The notes under the pieces were generated by a model. It ran no database searches, had not been told where the DNA came from, and saw nothing but the letters and a program-made list of their open reading frames with translations. From PALSA-968 sp964387075 (GTDB lineage: Bacteria; Bacteroidota; Bacteroidia; B-17B0; Aurantibacillaceae): 64,000 nucleotides of DNA. The stretch spans positions 124,001 through 188,000 of the forward strand of contig CAYLVB010000009.1 in NCBI GenBank assembly GCA_964387075.1, written 5' to 3'. The position numbers were made by a program, and so were the translations under genes. This document shows, piece after piece, positions 53,392 to 61,721 of this stretch (the stretch's first letter is position 1; the number at the start of each line of letters is the position of its first letter).

Positions 53392-54783
53392 ATGAGATAT
53401 TTCATAGCGACCTTCCTTTCGCTATCATTCGCTTTATTGTCTGCGCAGGAAGACTCAGCCATGCTGCGTAAACTCTACACGTATCATTTAACGCAAAGCA
53501 ATTCCTACGAGAACCTGCGCTATTTGTGCAAGAAGATCGGCGGTCGCATCAGCGGCAGTCCGCAAGCCGAAAAAGCCGTGCAATGGGCCGCGGAGGCTAT
53601 GAAAAAGGCAGGGGCCGATACGGTATTCCTGGTGCCTTGCATGGTTCCCAAATGGGTGCGCGGAGCTAAAGAGCAAGGCATGGCCACATCGGGTGCTGTA
53701 AAAGAAAAAATGAGCCTTTGCGCTTTGGGAGGATCTGTGGGAACAGGCAAAAAAGGAATTACCGCCAAAGTGATCGAAGTAAGTTCTTTTGACGAGATGG
53801 AAAAACTGGGTGCGGAAAAAATAAAAGGCAATATCGTTTTCTTCAACGTTCCTTTCGACGCAAGTTTGATCAGCACCGGATCTGCCTATGGAAAAGCGGT
53901 AAAATACCGTTGGTCGGGACCCTCAAAAGCCGCTAAGCTCGGCGCTGTTGCCACGGTCGTAAGATCGATGACGCACGCGCAGAATGATGTGCCGCACACA
54001 GGATCCATGAGCTACGATACTTTGGTGAAAGATGCTAAAGGACAAGTGGTAAAAATTCCCTGTTTCGCTTTAGGTCCGCAGAGCGCGATGAAACTTGCCA
54101 AGCTTTTAGCGAAGGATAAGAACGCGCAGCTTTATCTTTTCTCCGATTGCCGGATGATGGCCGATGTTCCTTCTTTCAGTGTGGTAGGAGAAATTCGCGG
54201 AAAAGAAATTCCCAATGAAGTGATCGTTACGGGGGGGCACCTCGACAGCTGGGATACAGGCGAAGGCGCGCACGATGATGGCGCCGGAGTTGTACAAAGC
54301 ATTGAGATCATTGCCGCAATAAAAGCTTCCGGCATGAAGAACAGGCGCACCATTCGCAGCATTGCTTTTATGAATGAAGAGAACGGCTTGCGCGGCGGTA
54401 CCAGTTACGAATTGTATGCCGAGAAAGAAGTGAACAAAAAACATATTGCCGCCATTGAGAGCGACGGCGGAGGATTGGTTCCCCGTTCTTTGGGAATTGA
54501 AGCCAACGGGGATACGCTTGCTTATTACAAAAAATGGGAGAAACTTTTCGAACCCTATATGGTTGATATTACCCGGGGCGGAGGAGGTGCCGATATCGGT
54601 TCTTTAGAAAAGATAGGAACTGTGCAAATGAGCCTGAACGTGGATAACCAGCGTTATTTCGATTATCATCACACACCTGATGATGTATTTGAGAACGTAC
54701 ACAAGCGCGAATTGGAATTAGGCTCGGCAGCTATGACCGGCCTTGTTTATCTCCTGGATAAATACGGGGTCTACAAGAAATAA
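53392..54783 (+). CDS. Secreted M28-family zinc aminopeptidase/carboxypeptidase-like protein
   Basis: The 463-aa protein has a signal peptide (MRYFIATFLSLSFALLSAQ), a PA-like insert (about 120-230) and the M28 zinc core GGHLDSWDTGEGAHDDGAG (His, Asp), NEENGLRGG (Glu) and YHHTPDD (His). It cleaves peptides at the cell surface or in the periplasm. No sorting domain is seen. It is downstream of the PorG-like gene with an 18-nt gap. Confidence 0.93.
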   Translation: MRYFIATFLSLSFALLSAQEDSAMLRKLYTYHLTQSNSYENLRYLCKKIGGRISGSPQAEKAVQWAAEAMKKAGADTVFLVPCMVPKWVRGAKEQGMATSGAVKEKMSLCALGGSVGTGKKGITAKVIEVSSFDEMEKLGAEKIKGNIVFFNVPFDASLISTGSAYGKAVKYRWSGPSKAAKLGAVATVVRSMTHAQNDVPHTGSMSYDTLVKDAKGQVVKIPCFALGPQSAMKLAKLLAKDKNAQLYLFSDCRMMADVPSFSVVGEIRGKEIPNEVIVTGGHLDSWDTGEGAHDDGAGVVQSIEIIAAIKASGMKNRRTIRSIAFMNEENGLRGGTSYELYAEKEVNKKHIAAIESDGGGLVPRSLGIEANGDTLAYYKKWEKLFEPYMVDITRGGGGADIGSLEKIGTVQMSLNVDNQRYFDYHHTPDDVFENVHKRELELGSAAMTGLVYLLDKYGVYKK

Positions 54784-54785
54784 AT

Positions 54786-55622
54786 TTACAGCTTTACACG
54801 AACACCGTTCTCGTATCCCACTACGAAGCTTCCGGCGAGTCCCTGGCCAATAAGATCGGCTTTATGCTTACGGGCTTCCTCTATTGAGCTGTAGGAGCCT
54901 ATCAGTACTTTGTACATACCGTTCTCGATCACCACTTTCATTTTGCCATACTTCTTGAACTGCAGGCCCGGATCTGTTGAAAGAGCCGCTACCTGCACGT
55001 AAAAAGTGATATTGCCCTTAGGCGCGCTGGTTGTGGTTGTAGGCGTTGGAGTAGTTGCAACTGTTGGCGTTGGAGTGGTAGCCACTGTTTCAGTAGGCGT
55101 AGTAGTTGGTGTCGACGTAGTTGTAGTAGTTTCGGTTGGTGTTGTTGCTACAGTTTCGGTTGGCGTAGTAGTTGGTGTAGATGTGGTGGTGACTGCCCCT
55201 CCTCCCCCTAAGTTGATGGTATGAGCCGGTACCGCGAATTCTTTCTTTACGTTATTCTCCAGGTAATAGAACTGGCACGCGAAGTTCTGGGCACCCGAAG
55301 CACTTGAAGCCAGGGTTATTTTAACAGAAAACGTAAAAGTTGCATCGCCCGGAAGCGAAACCCATACTATTTTTGCACGGTTGTTCTCAAAAGTGAAATT
55401 ACCCGACTTTGTATCGCCCGCAGCAACTGTTGTTCCCGGAGGAACGTCGCACTGGAATTTGGCAAAGGCCCCTATATTACCCTTGGTAACAGTGAATTCC
55501 GCATTGATGGTCTCACCCGCCGAACCGGAGGATGGCATGTTATGCGTTACTTTTACTTCCTGCGCAAAGGCAAAGGCAGAAAAGAACAGGATACTTAAGA
55601 TAACCAAGGCTTGTTTCCTCAT
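54786..55622 (-). CDS. Secreted SPOR-domain protein with Thr/Pro linker
   Basis: The 278-aa protein has a signal peptide (MRKQALVILSILFFSAFAFAQ), an N-terminal beta-rich domain (about 25-140), a low-complexity linker of Thr, Pro, Glu and Val (about 145-205) built from two copies of TSTPTTTPTETVATTPT, and a C-terminal SPOR domain (FYVQVAALSTDPGLQFKKYG; VVIENGMYKVLIGSYSSIEE) that binds denuded peptidoglycan. The DNA of the linker is a tandem repeat, so length variation is likely. A -7-like CATATTTG lies 20 nt before the ATG. Confidence 0.88.
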   Translation of the reverse strand: MRKQALVILSILFFSAFAFAQEVKVTHNMPSSGSAGETINAEFTVTKGNIGAFAKFQCDVPPGTTVAAGDTKSGNFTFENNRAKIVWVSLPGDATFTFSVKITLASSASGAQNFACQFYYLENNVKKEFAVPAHTINLGGGGAVTTTSTPTTTPTETVATTPTETTTTTSTPTTTPTETVATTPTPTVATTPTPTTTTSAPKGNITFYVQVAALSTDPGLQFKKYGKMKVVIENGMYKVLIGSYSSIEEARKHKADLIGQGLAGSFVVGYENGVRVKL

Positions 55623-55696
55623 AATAAGGGTTTTAATTATAGCAAATATGATATATTTAAACCAATAATCAAAACCGGGACCCGGAATATACTCAC

Positions 55697-56275
55697 ATGC
55701 CTAAGTTGAAAAGGTCATATTACCGCCATCCCGACGTGGTTGCAGTAGCCAAGGACCTGCTGGGTAAGAGCCTCTGTACCTGCATAAACGGCAAGCTTAC
55801 CTGCGGGATCATCACCGAAACCGAGGCCTACGCCGGGGTAAACGACAAGGCCTCCCACGCCTTCGGAGGCAGGCGTACACCCCGCAACGAAGTAATGTAC
55901 GGCAAAGCCGGAACGGGCTATGTTTACCTCTGTTACGGGCTGCATCACCTCTTCAATATCGTTACCAATAAGTCCGATATTCCCCATGCCGTGCTGATCC
56001 GGGCCATAAAACCCACCATTGGTATTGACATCATGCTGAAGAGAAGAAAACAGAACGCTTTAGCCAAAAACACGGCAGGTGGACCCGGCACTGTTTCCCA
56101 GGCTTTAGGCATCAGCGCCAAATTGAATGGCGAAGACCTAACCGGCAGCCGCATCTGGGTCCAGGATGATGGCCTCGAAGTAAAAGATGAGCAAATAATT
56201 GCCGGTCCCAGAATTGGCGTGGATTATGCGGGCGAAGATGCGAAATTACTCTATAGGTTTATTCTAAAACTATAA
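55697..56275 (+). CDS. 3-methyladenine DNA glycosylase (MPG/AAG family)
   Basis: The 192-aa monofunctional glycosylase starts MPKLKRSYYRHPDVVAVAKD, with the catalytic Glu in GIITETEAYAGVND and the DNA-binding RRTPRNEVMYGKAGTGYVYL. It removes alkylated purines in base-excision repair. Length and motifs match the mammalian-type AAG family found in many bacteria. It is the last gene before the 680-nt gene-free repeat stretch. Confidence 0.94.
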   Translation: MPKLKRSYYRHPDVVAVAKDLLGKSLCTCINGKLTCGIITETEAYAGVNDKASHAFGGRRTPRNEVMYGKAGTGYVYLCYGLHHLFNIVTNKSDIPHAVLIRAIKPTIGIDIMLKRRKQNALAKNTAGGPGTVSQALGISAKLNGEDLTGSRIWVQDDGLEVKDEQIIAGPRIGVDYAGEDAKLLYRFILKL

Positions 56276-56956
56276 CCTTCTTAAGAAGATAATTCGACTA
56301 CTTTTCATTGACACTCTGAAACCCGGGTGCTACTCAAACTACTCATCCCGAGGTGTGGGTTGAGTTTATGGCACAATCAACAGGCGTGGGCCTTTCTGGC
56401 CTTGGGCATTTTTCGAAAGAGAATGGTCCCGATGTCAGCAGCCTTCCTTTCTTTTCTTCCTTGATGAAGAAAAGAAACAAAATCAATCCCGATAGCTATC
56501 GGGAGTTCCGATGGCAGATCGCACAAGGCCACCCGGTCCCGATAGCTATCGGGACGGACGGCCATGCAGCGCGCAACATCTTCCTTCAGTTTGCTAAATG
56601 GCAATATCTTTCGTCGCCAAGACACTTTTGTGCTGTTTTGAAAACCTATAGGTAACCACAAGCACCTAACTTATCCGATCAAGTACAGGCATGCACAATA
56701 ACCACATAATGCATCACTGGAATCAAAGGATAGATCGTAGAAGGATTTCGATCAGTACTAGCGGGCAGGCCTGACGGAGCGCGATGGTGACGTGCCTGTG
56801 CGGAAGGGATCGCTCCTCCCGATAGCTATCGGGATGATTTTTTGGTTCTTTTTCATCAAGGAAAAAGAACGTGTAGGGCTGCTTTCATCGAAATCTCCCT
56901 TTGGAAGCATTATCAAGGAATTATGAAGTGCCCAGCCAAGCGGTCACCTGTCGATG
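56276..56956. repeat. Gene-free stretch with three identical palindromes
   Basis: About 680 nt without a credible gene. The palindrome CCCGATAGCTATCGGG occurs three times (56488-56503, 56538-56553, 56818-56833). Nearby are GA/TTC-rich inverted segments around CTTCCTTGATGAAGAAAAG and TTTTTCATCAAGGAAAAAG, which form hairpins. Short frames here change between strands and lack start signals. It looks like a mosaic of dispersed repeats, with no tRNA, and no recognised structured RNA. Confidence 0.7.
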
Positions 56957-57202
56957 TTAGATGTCCCACACACTCCTGCGTCGATATTTCCTCGGCTTAA
57001 AGAACGCCTTGTGCTCCAACAAAAATGCAAGAATGAAATAGATGATAATTGGCGACCCGAAGGTGAAGAAGGAAAGATAGATAAAGTACATGCGTATCTT
57101 GGTGCCGCTCATGCCCAGCTTGCGCCCCAGCCATCCACACACCCCGAAAGCGCGGTGCTCAAACCAATCTTTTATACGGCTGATCATTACCTTTATCGCC
57201 AT
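56957..57202 (-). CDS. PspC-domain membrane protein
   Basis: The 81-aa protein has the PspC-type motif FGVCGWLGRKLGMSGTKIRM followed by one TM segment (FTFGSPIIIYFILAFLL). It resembles phage-shock-protein C and similar envelope-stress proteins; a role in membrane stress is inferred only from family. It is divergent from pirin and has its own promoter. Confidence 0.85.
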   Translation of the reverse strand: MAIKVMISRIKDWFEHRAFGVCGWLGRKLGMSGTKIRMYFIYLSFFTFGSPIIIYFILAFLLEHKAFFKPRKYRRRSVWDI

Positions 57203-57224
57203 AGCTTTTATGCCACGGCGATCA

Positions 57225-57252
57225 CAAAATTACGGAAATTAACCTGATTCAA
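57225..57252 (-). promoter_or_regulatory. Promoter of the PspC gene
   Basis: Minus strand: TTG (57252-57250), 17-nt spacer, TAATTTTG (57232-57225), exact TAnnTTTG, 22 nt before ATG 57202. A TTG at 57256-57254 would give 21 nt instead. Confidence 0.55.
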
Positions 57253-57274
57253 GCAAGTGGCTTAACATAGATTA

Positions 57275-57305
57275 TTGGTGGCGGCTTCATTATATCTTAC
57301 CTTTG
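57275..57305 (+). promoter_or_regulatory. Promoter of pirin, 4 nt before ATG
   Basis: TTG (57275-57277), 20-nt spacer, TACCTTTG (57298-57305), exact. ATG 57310 follows after 4 nt, so the transcript would start at or near the ATG. Confidence 0.65.
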
Positions 57306-57309
57306 AGCT

Positions 57310-58023
57310 ATGGCAAATATCTTACACAAAGCCAATACGCGTGGTCATGCTAACCACGGTTGGCTCAACGCTTACCACAGTTTTAGTTTCGCGTCGTATT
57401 ACGATCCCGATCGCATTCATTTTGGCATGCTGAGGGTATTGAACGACGATACCATTGCCCCGGGGATGGGCTTTGGTACGCACCCGCACGACAACATGGA
57501 GATCATCACCATTCCGCAATCCGGAACCATCGAGCACAAAGACAGCATGGGCAACCACGGCATCATTAGCGCGGGCGACATACAGGTGATGAGCGCGGGA
57601 ACAGGCATCCAGCACAGTGAGTTCAATCATAATAAGGACCAGGAATTAAAGTTGCTGCAGATCTGGGTTTTTCCGAATAAGAAAAATGTTACGCCGCGAT
57701 ACGGACAAATGACCCTGAACGTGGCGGAACGAAAAAATAAATTGCAGCAAATTGTTTCTCCCAATGAGAACGACGAAGGCATGTGGATACACCAGGATGC
57801 CTGGTTTCACATGACCGATCTGGATGCAGGGAAAACTTTGAGCTACGACCTGAAGAAAAAAGGCAACGGCGTTTATTGTTTTGTGTTGGAAGGAGATGTT
57901 GCCATAAACGGACAGGATCTCAACCGAAGAGATGGCTTGGGCGTGAGGGATGTTGAGCGATTTGATATTGTTGCAAAAAGCAATACCTCGGTACTCTTGA
58001 TGGAAATACCTATGACACCTTAA
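57310..58023 (+). CDS. Pirin-family cupin protein
   Basis: The 237-aa protein has the pirin N-terminal cupin signature FGMLRVLNDDTIAPGMGFGT with the iron-binding His residues HPHDNMEI, and later GTGIQHSEFNHN (His and Glu). Related proteins act as quercetin dioxygenases or transcription cofactors; the function here is unknown. The ATG is 4 nt after a consensus -7 box. The next gene (nitroreductase) begins 27 nt past its stop. Confidence 0.93.
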   Translation: MANILHKANTRGHANHGWLNAYHSFSFASYYDPDRIHFGMLRVLNDDTIAPGMGFGTHPHDNMEIITIPQSGTIEHKDSMGNHGIISAGDIQVMSAGTGIQHSEFNHNKDQELKLLQIWVFPNKKNVTPRYGQMTLNVAERKNKLQQIVSPNENDEGMWIHQDAWFHMTDLDAGKTLSYDLKKKGNGVYCFVLEGDVAINGQDLNRRDGLGVRDVERFDIVAKSNTSVLLMEIPMTP

Positions 58024-58038
58024 TAAGGCTGTTTGTCC

Positions 58039-58046
58039 TATATTTG
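58039..58046 (+). promoter_or_regulatory. -7 box 4 nt before the nitroreductase start
   Basis: TATATTTG, exact TAnnTTTG, then TAGC and ATG 58051. No good -33 element at 17-21 nt. The same geometry is seen at pirin. Confidence 0.5.
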
Positions 58047-58050
58047 TAGC

Positions 58051-58638
58051 ATGATCAAAAAAGCCACTACCAAATATCCCGTGATCGATCTTATCAAAGA
58101 TCGCTGGAGCGCGCGCGCTTTCAGCAATAAGAGTATCTCGGATGATGATCTGTTCACACTTTTTGAAGCAGCGCATTGGGCGGCGAGTTCAAGCAACGAG
58201 CAGCCCTGGCGCTTTATTTACGCCAAGCGCGAGGACAAAGAAGCATTTGAGAAAATGGTGAATTGCCTCATGCCCGGCAACCAGCCCTGGGCAAAGAACG
58301 CGGCTGTGCTTATTCTTTGCGTCATAAAAAATGTAAGCGGCCCCGATAATCGCCCGAACATTGCTGCTTTGCATGATATGGGGTTGGCGAACGCTACATT
58401 AATTTTGCAAGCTACTTCTATGCATATTTACGGACACATGATGGGCGGCTACGATCGTGTTAAGACCAAAAAAGAATTCAATATCCCGGAAGGTTACGAT
58501 ACTGCTATTTTTATGGCACTGGGTTATCTCGATAGCCCCGATACATTGGAAGAGCCTTTTAAGACAAGAGAACTTACTCCGCGAACCCGGAAAGCTTTAG
58601 GGGAAATTGTTTTTCATAAAACAGGCCGCTTTGAATGA
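58051..58638 (+). CDS. Nitroreductase-family FMN protein
   Basis: The 195-aa protein (ATG 58051; a TTG at 58033 lies before the -7 box and is unlikely) has the FMN-binding N-terminus DRWSARAFSNKSISDDDLF and SSSNEQPWRFIYAKRED typical of the nitroreductase fold. It reduces nitro or quinone compounds with NAD(P)H; the true substrate is unknown. Its stop overlaps the ATG of the ferredoxin-like gene (ATGA), so the two are translated together and probably interact. Confidence 0.93.
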   Translation: MIKKATTKYPVIDLIKDRWSARAFSNKSISDDDLFTLFEAAHWAASSSNEQPWRFIYAKREDKEAFEKMVNCLMPGNQPWAKNAAVLILCVIKNVSGPDNRPNIAALHDMGLANATLILQATSMHIYGHMMGGYDRVKTKKEFNIPEGYDTAIFMALGYLDSPDTLEEPFKTRELTPRTRKALGEIVFHKTGRFE

Positions 58639-58850
58639 GCGAAGAAAAACAGGAATACAGCAACGGAGAAATAACCGTTGTATGGCAGCAACACAAATGC
58701 ACCCACTCTAAAAATTGCTGGAAAGGTTTACGTTCGGTCTTCGATCCCTTTAAACGCCCCTGGATAAACATGGAGGGCGATACCACAGAAAAAATAAAAG
58801 CGCAGGTTGAGAAATGTCCTTCGGGGGCGCTTTCATATCACACCAAATAA
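58635..58850 (+). CDS. Fer4_19-type divergent ferredoxin-like protein
   Basis: The 71-aa protein carries a divergent iron-sulfur motif (Cys22 and Cys28 in HKCTHSKNCW, Cys61 in EKCPSGAL), the pattern of the Fer4_19 family. It may bind a [4Fe-4S] cluster and pass electrons to the nitroreductase with which its start overlaps by 4 nt. That partnership is inferred from gene overlap. Confidence 0.85.
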   Translation: MSEEKQEYSNGEITVVWQQHKCTHSKNCWKGLRSVFDPFKRPWINMEGDTTEKIKAQVEKCPSGALSYHTK

Positions 58851-58854
58851 AAAT

Positions 58855-58875
58855 CCCCCCGGCAAAACCGAGGGG
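58855..58875. terminator. Terminator between the ferredoxin-like gene and the T9SS gene
   Basis: CCCCCCGG, loop CAAAA, CCGAGGGG with one mismatch. On the minus strand TTTTTATTT follows, so it most likely ends the 58995-60377 transcript, 120 nt past its stop, and may also act forward. Confidence 0.65.
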
Positions 58876-58962
58876 ACTTTCGTTCACATTTCCAACAAAC
58901 ACTAAGGAAATGCGGTAGGGGTCAAACTACTATTTTAATTTTTAGAGTTCATCTTGTCTTGA

Positions 58963-58981
58963 TGGCGAGCAAGCCTCGCCA
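58963..58981. repeat. TGGCGAG/CTCGCCA hairpin shared with the 15.6 kb repeats
   Basis: Perfect 7-bp stem with loop CAAGC. Read on the minus strand it is TGGCGAGGCTTGCTCGCCAT, matching GGCGAGGCTTGCTCGCGATC in the long repeats near 15.66 and 16.34 kb. Confidence 0.7.
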
Positions 58982-58994
58982 TTAAACTACTTTC

Positions 58995-60377
58995 TTACTG
59001 CTTTACAATTTTGCTTAAAGAAACTTTGTTGTCGGCAACCACTTTTACAGTGTAAACACCGGCAGCCAGGTTGATGTTCTTTAAGGAAATTACTTCTCCG
59101 TTGGCAACAACTGTCATTACTTCCTTACCTACAACATCCATCACACTCACTCGTGCGTTGTTGGCGTTAAAAGGCAGTTGAATGTTCAGTTCGTTATTTA
59201 CGGGATTTGGATATAAAGTGGCGTTCAAAGTATTGCTGTATTGCTCAATGCTGTTCATGAAAGTTACATCAGCTGCGGTACGCGGTTCAATGCTGTAAGC
59301 GCTGAACTGGTAATTAACCGGGCCGGTAACCTGGTATGAACCTGCCGCGGGAGCTACCGAAGGAAAAGCGTCATAGATCTGGTTATCGATGGTGGCGCTT
59401 CCGCTCATATCATCGATCATCCACTCGTGCGTGCTCGAAGACCAGCTTGCGTTCACGTAAGGAGCAGTAGACGTAACAAGGATCCCTTCGTACATTTCCT
59501 GGTTGACATCATTGGTGCTTGCTAACACAGCAGGCGCCGGAACCGGGTTACCCGAGCTTACTTTTTGAAAAGCGGTTACGGCAGTACCCTCCGTCATATA
59601 ATAATACTCATCGATACTTGCCGTGATCTTGATACTGTCGCCAATAGCTACGTTAGCCGCGTTGGTAGGATCGTAAACCAAAAGACCGGCCCAGGCATTG
59701 GTGCCCGTGGTTTGCAAATAATATCCCTGCGCGTAAGAAGCGGTCGCAATTCCTCCGAAATCCTGAACGATCATCCCAAAATAAGGGGATTTGCCGTTGC
59801 CGGAAGTAGTGTACTCAATAGTATATAAAGAAACGCCCGTAGGAGGAGTATACTCCTGGATAGTAATGCTGTCCACATCCAAATGACCATTAGCGGCAAC
59901 TGTGCTTCTTACGGATAAAATAAATTCGGAAGTGGTGCTGTTGGTTGTATCAGCGATCAAACTTTGCTTAAAACGAAACCAATTGGTAGAGTTAACCGAT
60001 TGGTAATTGGAATACATGTAACCGGCGCCCATGTTAGCGGCATCCGTAAATAAACCTGCACGTATGCTTCCACGTCCGCGCGCAGAGTAACTTACCATAT
60101 ACGCTTTTCCCTGCACAATAGGAACGACCTGGGTAGAAAAACGTTTGTGCGATGTTGAGGTGTTAACCAATTTAGCACAGAAATTGCCGTGGTACGGCGT
60201 GGTTGAGTTCTGTTGCACGCTGTCGTTGGCAAAAGTGGTTTTTGCGCCCATCCAGTCTGCATTGGGATTAAGTGGAGTTCCGCTCCAGTTCTCAATAGAA
60301 CTTTGGTAAACGGTAATGGTCTGTGCGTTCAGCATTAAACCGGCGGCAAGAAAGATAAGTAGTAGTTTTGTCTTCAT
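58995..60377 (-). CDS. Secreted two-domain OB-fold protein with T9SS type A sorting domain
   Basis: The 460-aa protein has a signal peptide (MKTKLLLIFLAAGLMLNAQ), a carbohydrate-binding-like N-terminal domain (about 25-170, starting VYQSSIENWSG), then an OB-fold-like region (about 180-370, with GYYLQTTGTNAWAGLLVYD and GDSIKITASIDEYY) of the kind seen in secreted nucleases and their associated proteins, and a type A sorting domain (TLYPNPVNNELNIQL to YTVKVVADNKVSLSKIVKQ). No nuclease motif is seen. It is last in an operon behind a DUF5689-type lipoprotein and a TonB-dependent receptor, suggesting capture of an extracellular polymer. Confidence 0.85.
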   Translation of the reverse strand: MKTKLLLIFLAAGLMLNAQTITVYQSSIENWSGTPLNPNADWMGAKTTFANDSVQQNSTTPYHGNFCAKLVNTSTSHKRFSTQVVPIVQGKAYMVSYSARGRGSIRAGLFTDAANMGAGYMYSNYQSVNSTNWFRFKQSLIADTTNSTTSEFILSVRSTVAANGHLDVDSITIQEYTPPTGVSLYTIEYTTSGNGKSPYFGMIVQDFGGIATASYAQGYYLQTTGTNAWAGLLVYDPTNAANVAIGDSIKITASIDEYYYMTEGTAVTAFQKVSSGNPVPAPAVLASTNDVNQEMYEGILVTSTAPYVNASWSSSTHEWMIDDMSGSATIDNQIYDAFPSVAPAAGSYQVTGPVNYQFSAYSIEPRTAADVTFMNSIEQYSNTLNATLYPNPVNNELNIQLPFNANNARVSVMDVVGKEVMTVVANGEVISLKNINLAAGVYTVKVVADNKVSLSKIVKQ

Positions 60378-60404
60378 TTGTTTTGTTTTTTTATGATTGG
60401 ATGT

Positions 60405-61721
60405 TTAGTTACCTATTTTTATATTATCGATATAGTATGAGCCGAGAGAATCGGTCTTATTGGAAACGAACTTGAATGCAAGATGAAAAGTTCCGCTGTA
60501 ATTGTTAAGTATATTCGTGTTCCCGTTGAAAGGACTTGCCTGGTTGAACGGGATCTTCTGTGATTGAAAGAATGATTGCATGGTTGTGATCTGGTCTGTT
60601 GTGATCGGCGTCCAGGTTGCTGCAGCTACATTTTTGCCGTCGAAGTTTGTGGAAACATACAAAAACAGCTGGATCGTGGAGTTAGTATTGTAACGGGTGG
60701 CATTCTTAAAACTCAGGTATTTGGTTGGCGAATTAACGATAGGAGGCGTTACCAGCCACATTTCATTCCGCGTTTCAGAAGATGAATAATCAGACGCGCC
60801 GCAGGGGTTTGTAGCGTTGCCCGGAGTGGAAGTATAAAACTCCCAAACCCTCGAACCCTGCCTTGCCACATTGGTCCAACCGCCCAGGATGAGATCAGTG
60901 ATATTTCCGGAGGACGCCTTGCTGAAAGTCTGGTACAGGCTGTCAACCTTGTCGCCGCAAGCGGGAGTGGTGAATTTTATTTCTGCGTAATTACGGAAAA
61001 TAAGCTCCATTGTGCTATTATATCTTTTTGCAATGGCAATGATAGATCCATTGGAATTAGGAATTACCTGTCCCGCGAAATTGGCATAACTGCTGGTATA
61101 GGCCATGGCCGCGTCTTCCTTATTGATACAATCACGCAGGGTATAACTGGTGCTCTTTTTATTGACCACATCCGCAAAGGTCAGGCCCCTGTATTTATCA
61201 TAGAACTCTACGCCATTGATCTGTACCAGTTGCGATTCTAGCGTGGTGTCTAATTGCGCCACAGTAATAACCATTGGTGCAACATTCTTCCCGGTGGCCA
61301 TTTTGATCACCGAATTATCTACGTTCACGCTGTCGATCTGTAGTTGCTCATTGCTGTAATCAATGGTAGACCCATTCAGGTTCAAACGAATAGAATCTCC
61401 CTGGTAAAGTCCGCCCGATGATAGCAATTTAATGGCAATGCCTCTATTGAACTCGTCCCTGGCGAAAACCTCTTTGTAAATATTTCCGGAAGTTTCATCG
61501 GCCGTAATCGTAAGATAGATCGAAGCATCTACCCCTACCTTATAAGGCTGCTTGCCATTCTTGTTCACCCAAGCGCGAAGCGAATCAATGTTCTTGATCC
61601 CCCCCACAGGAACCTGCCTGATAGGAGGCGCGTCCCATTCTTTTTTGCAGGAGAAAAGCAGCAGGCTCACAAAAAGTGCCATAGCCGCTATTGAAAAATA
61701 TGTGTTTGTCTTCATGTTCAT
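60405..61721 (-). CDS. DUF5689-type outer-membrane lipoprotein
   Basis: The 438-aa protein has a lipobox (LLLFSC followed by KKEW), so it is a lipoprotein, with a DUF5689-like OB-fold domain (about 30-250; INGVEFYDKYRGLTFADV) and a choice-of-anchor J-like jelly-roll domain (about 260-438; NEMWLVTPPIVN, then LAFKFVSNKTDSLGSYYIDN). It starts immediately after the TonB receptor stop (TAA directly followed by ATG). Position resembles that of SusD-like surface lipoproteins next to TonB receptors, but the sequence is different. The ligand is unknown. Confidence 0.85.
   Translation of the reverse strand: MNMKTNTYFSIAAMALFVSLLLFSCKKEWDAPPIRQVPVGGIKNIDSLRAWVNKNGKQPYKVGVDASIYLTITADETSGNIYKEVFARDEFNRGIAIKLLSSGGLYQGDSIRLNLNGSTIDYSNEQLQIDSVNVDNSVIKMATGKNVAPMVITVAQLDTTLESQLVQINGVEFYDKYRGLTFADVVNKKSTSYTLRDCINKEDAAMAYTSSYANFAGQVIPNSNGSIIAIAKRYNSTMELIFRNYAEIKFTTPACGDKVDSLYQTFSKASSGNITDLILGGWTNVARQGSRVWEFYTSTPGNATNPCGASDYSSSETRNEMWLVTPPIVNSPTKYLSFKNATRYNTNSTIQLFLYVSTNFDGKNVAAATWTPITTDQITTMQSFFQSQKIPFNQASPFNGNTNILNNYSGTFHLAFKFVSNKTDSLGSYYIDNIKIGN

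Noticed and set aside
56353..56661. 100-aa and 94-aa open frames on both strands
   Set aside because: They run over palindromic repeats and lack homology, promoter and typical composition.
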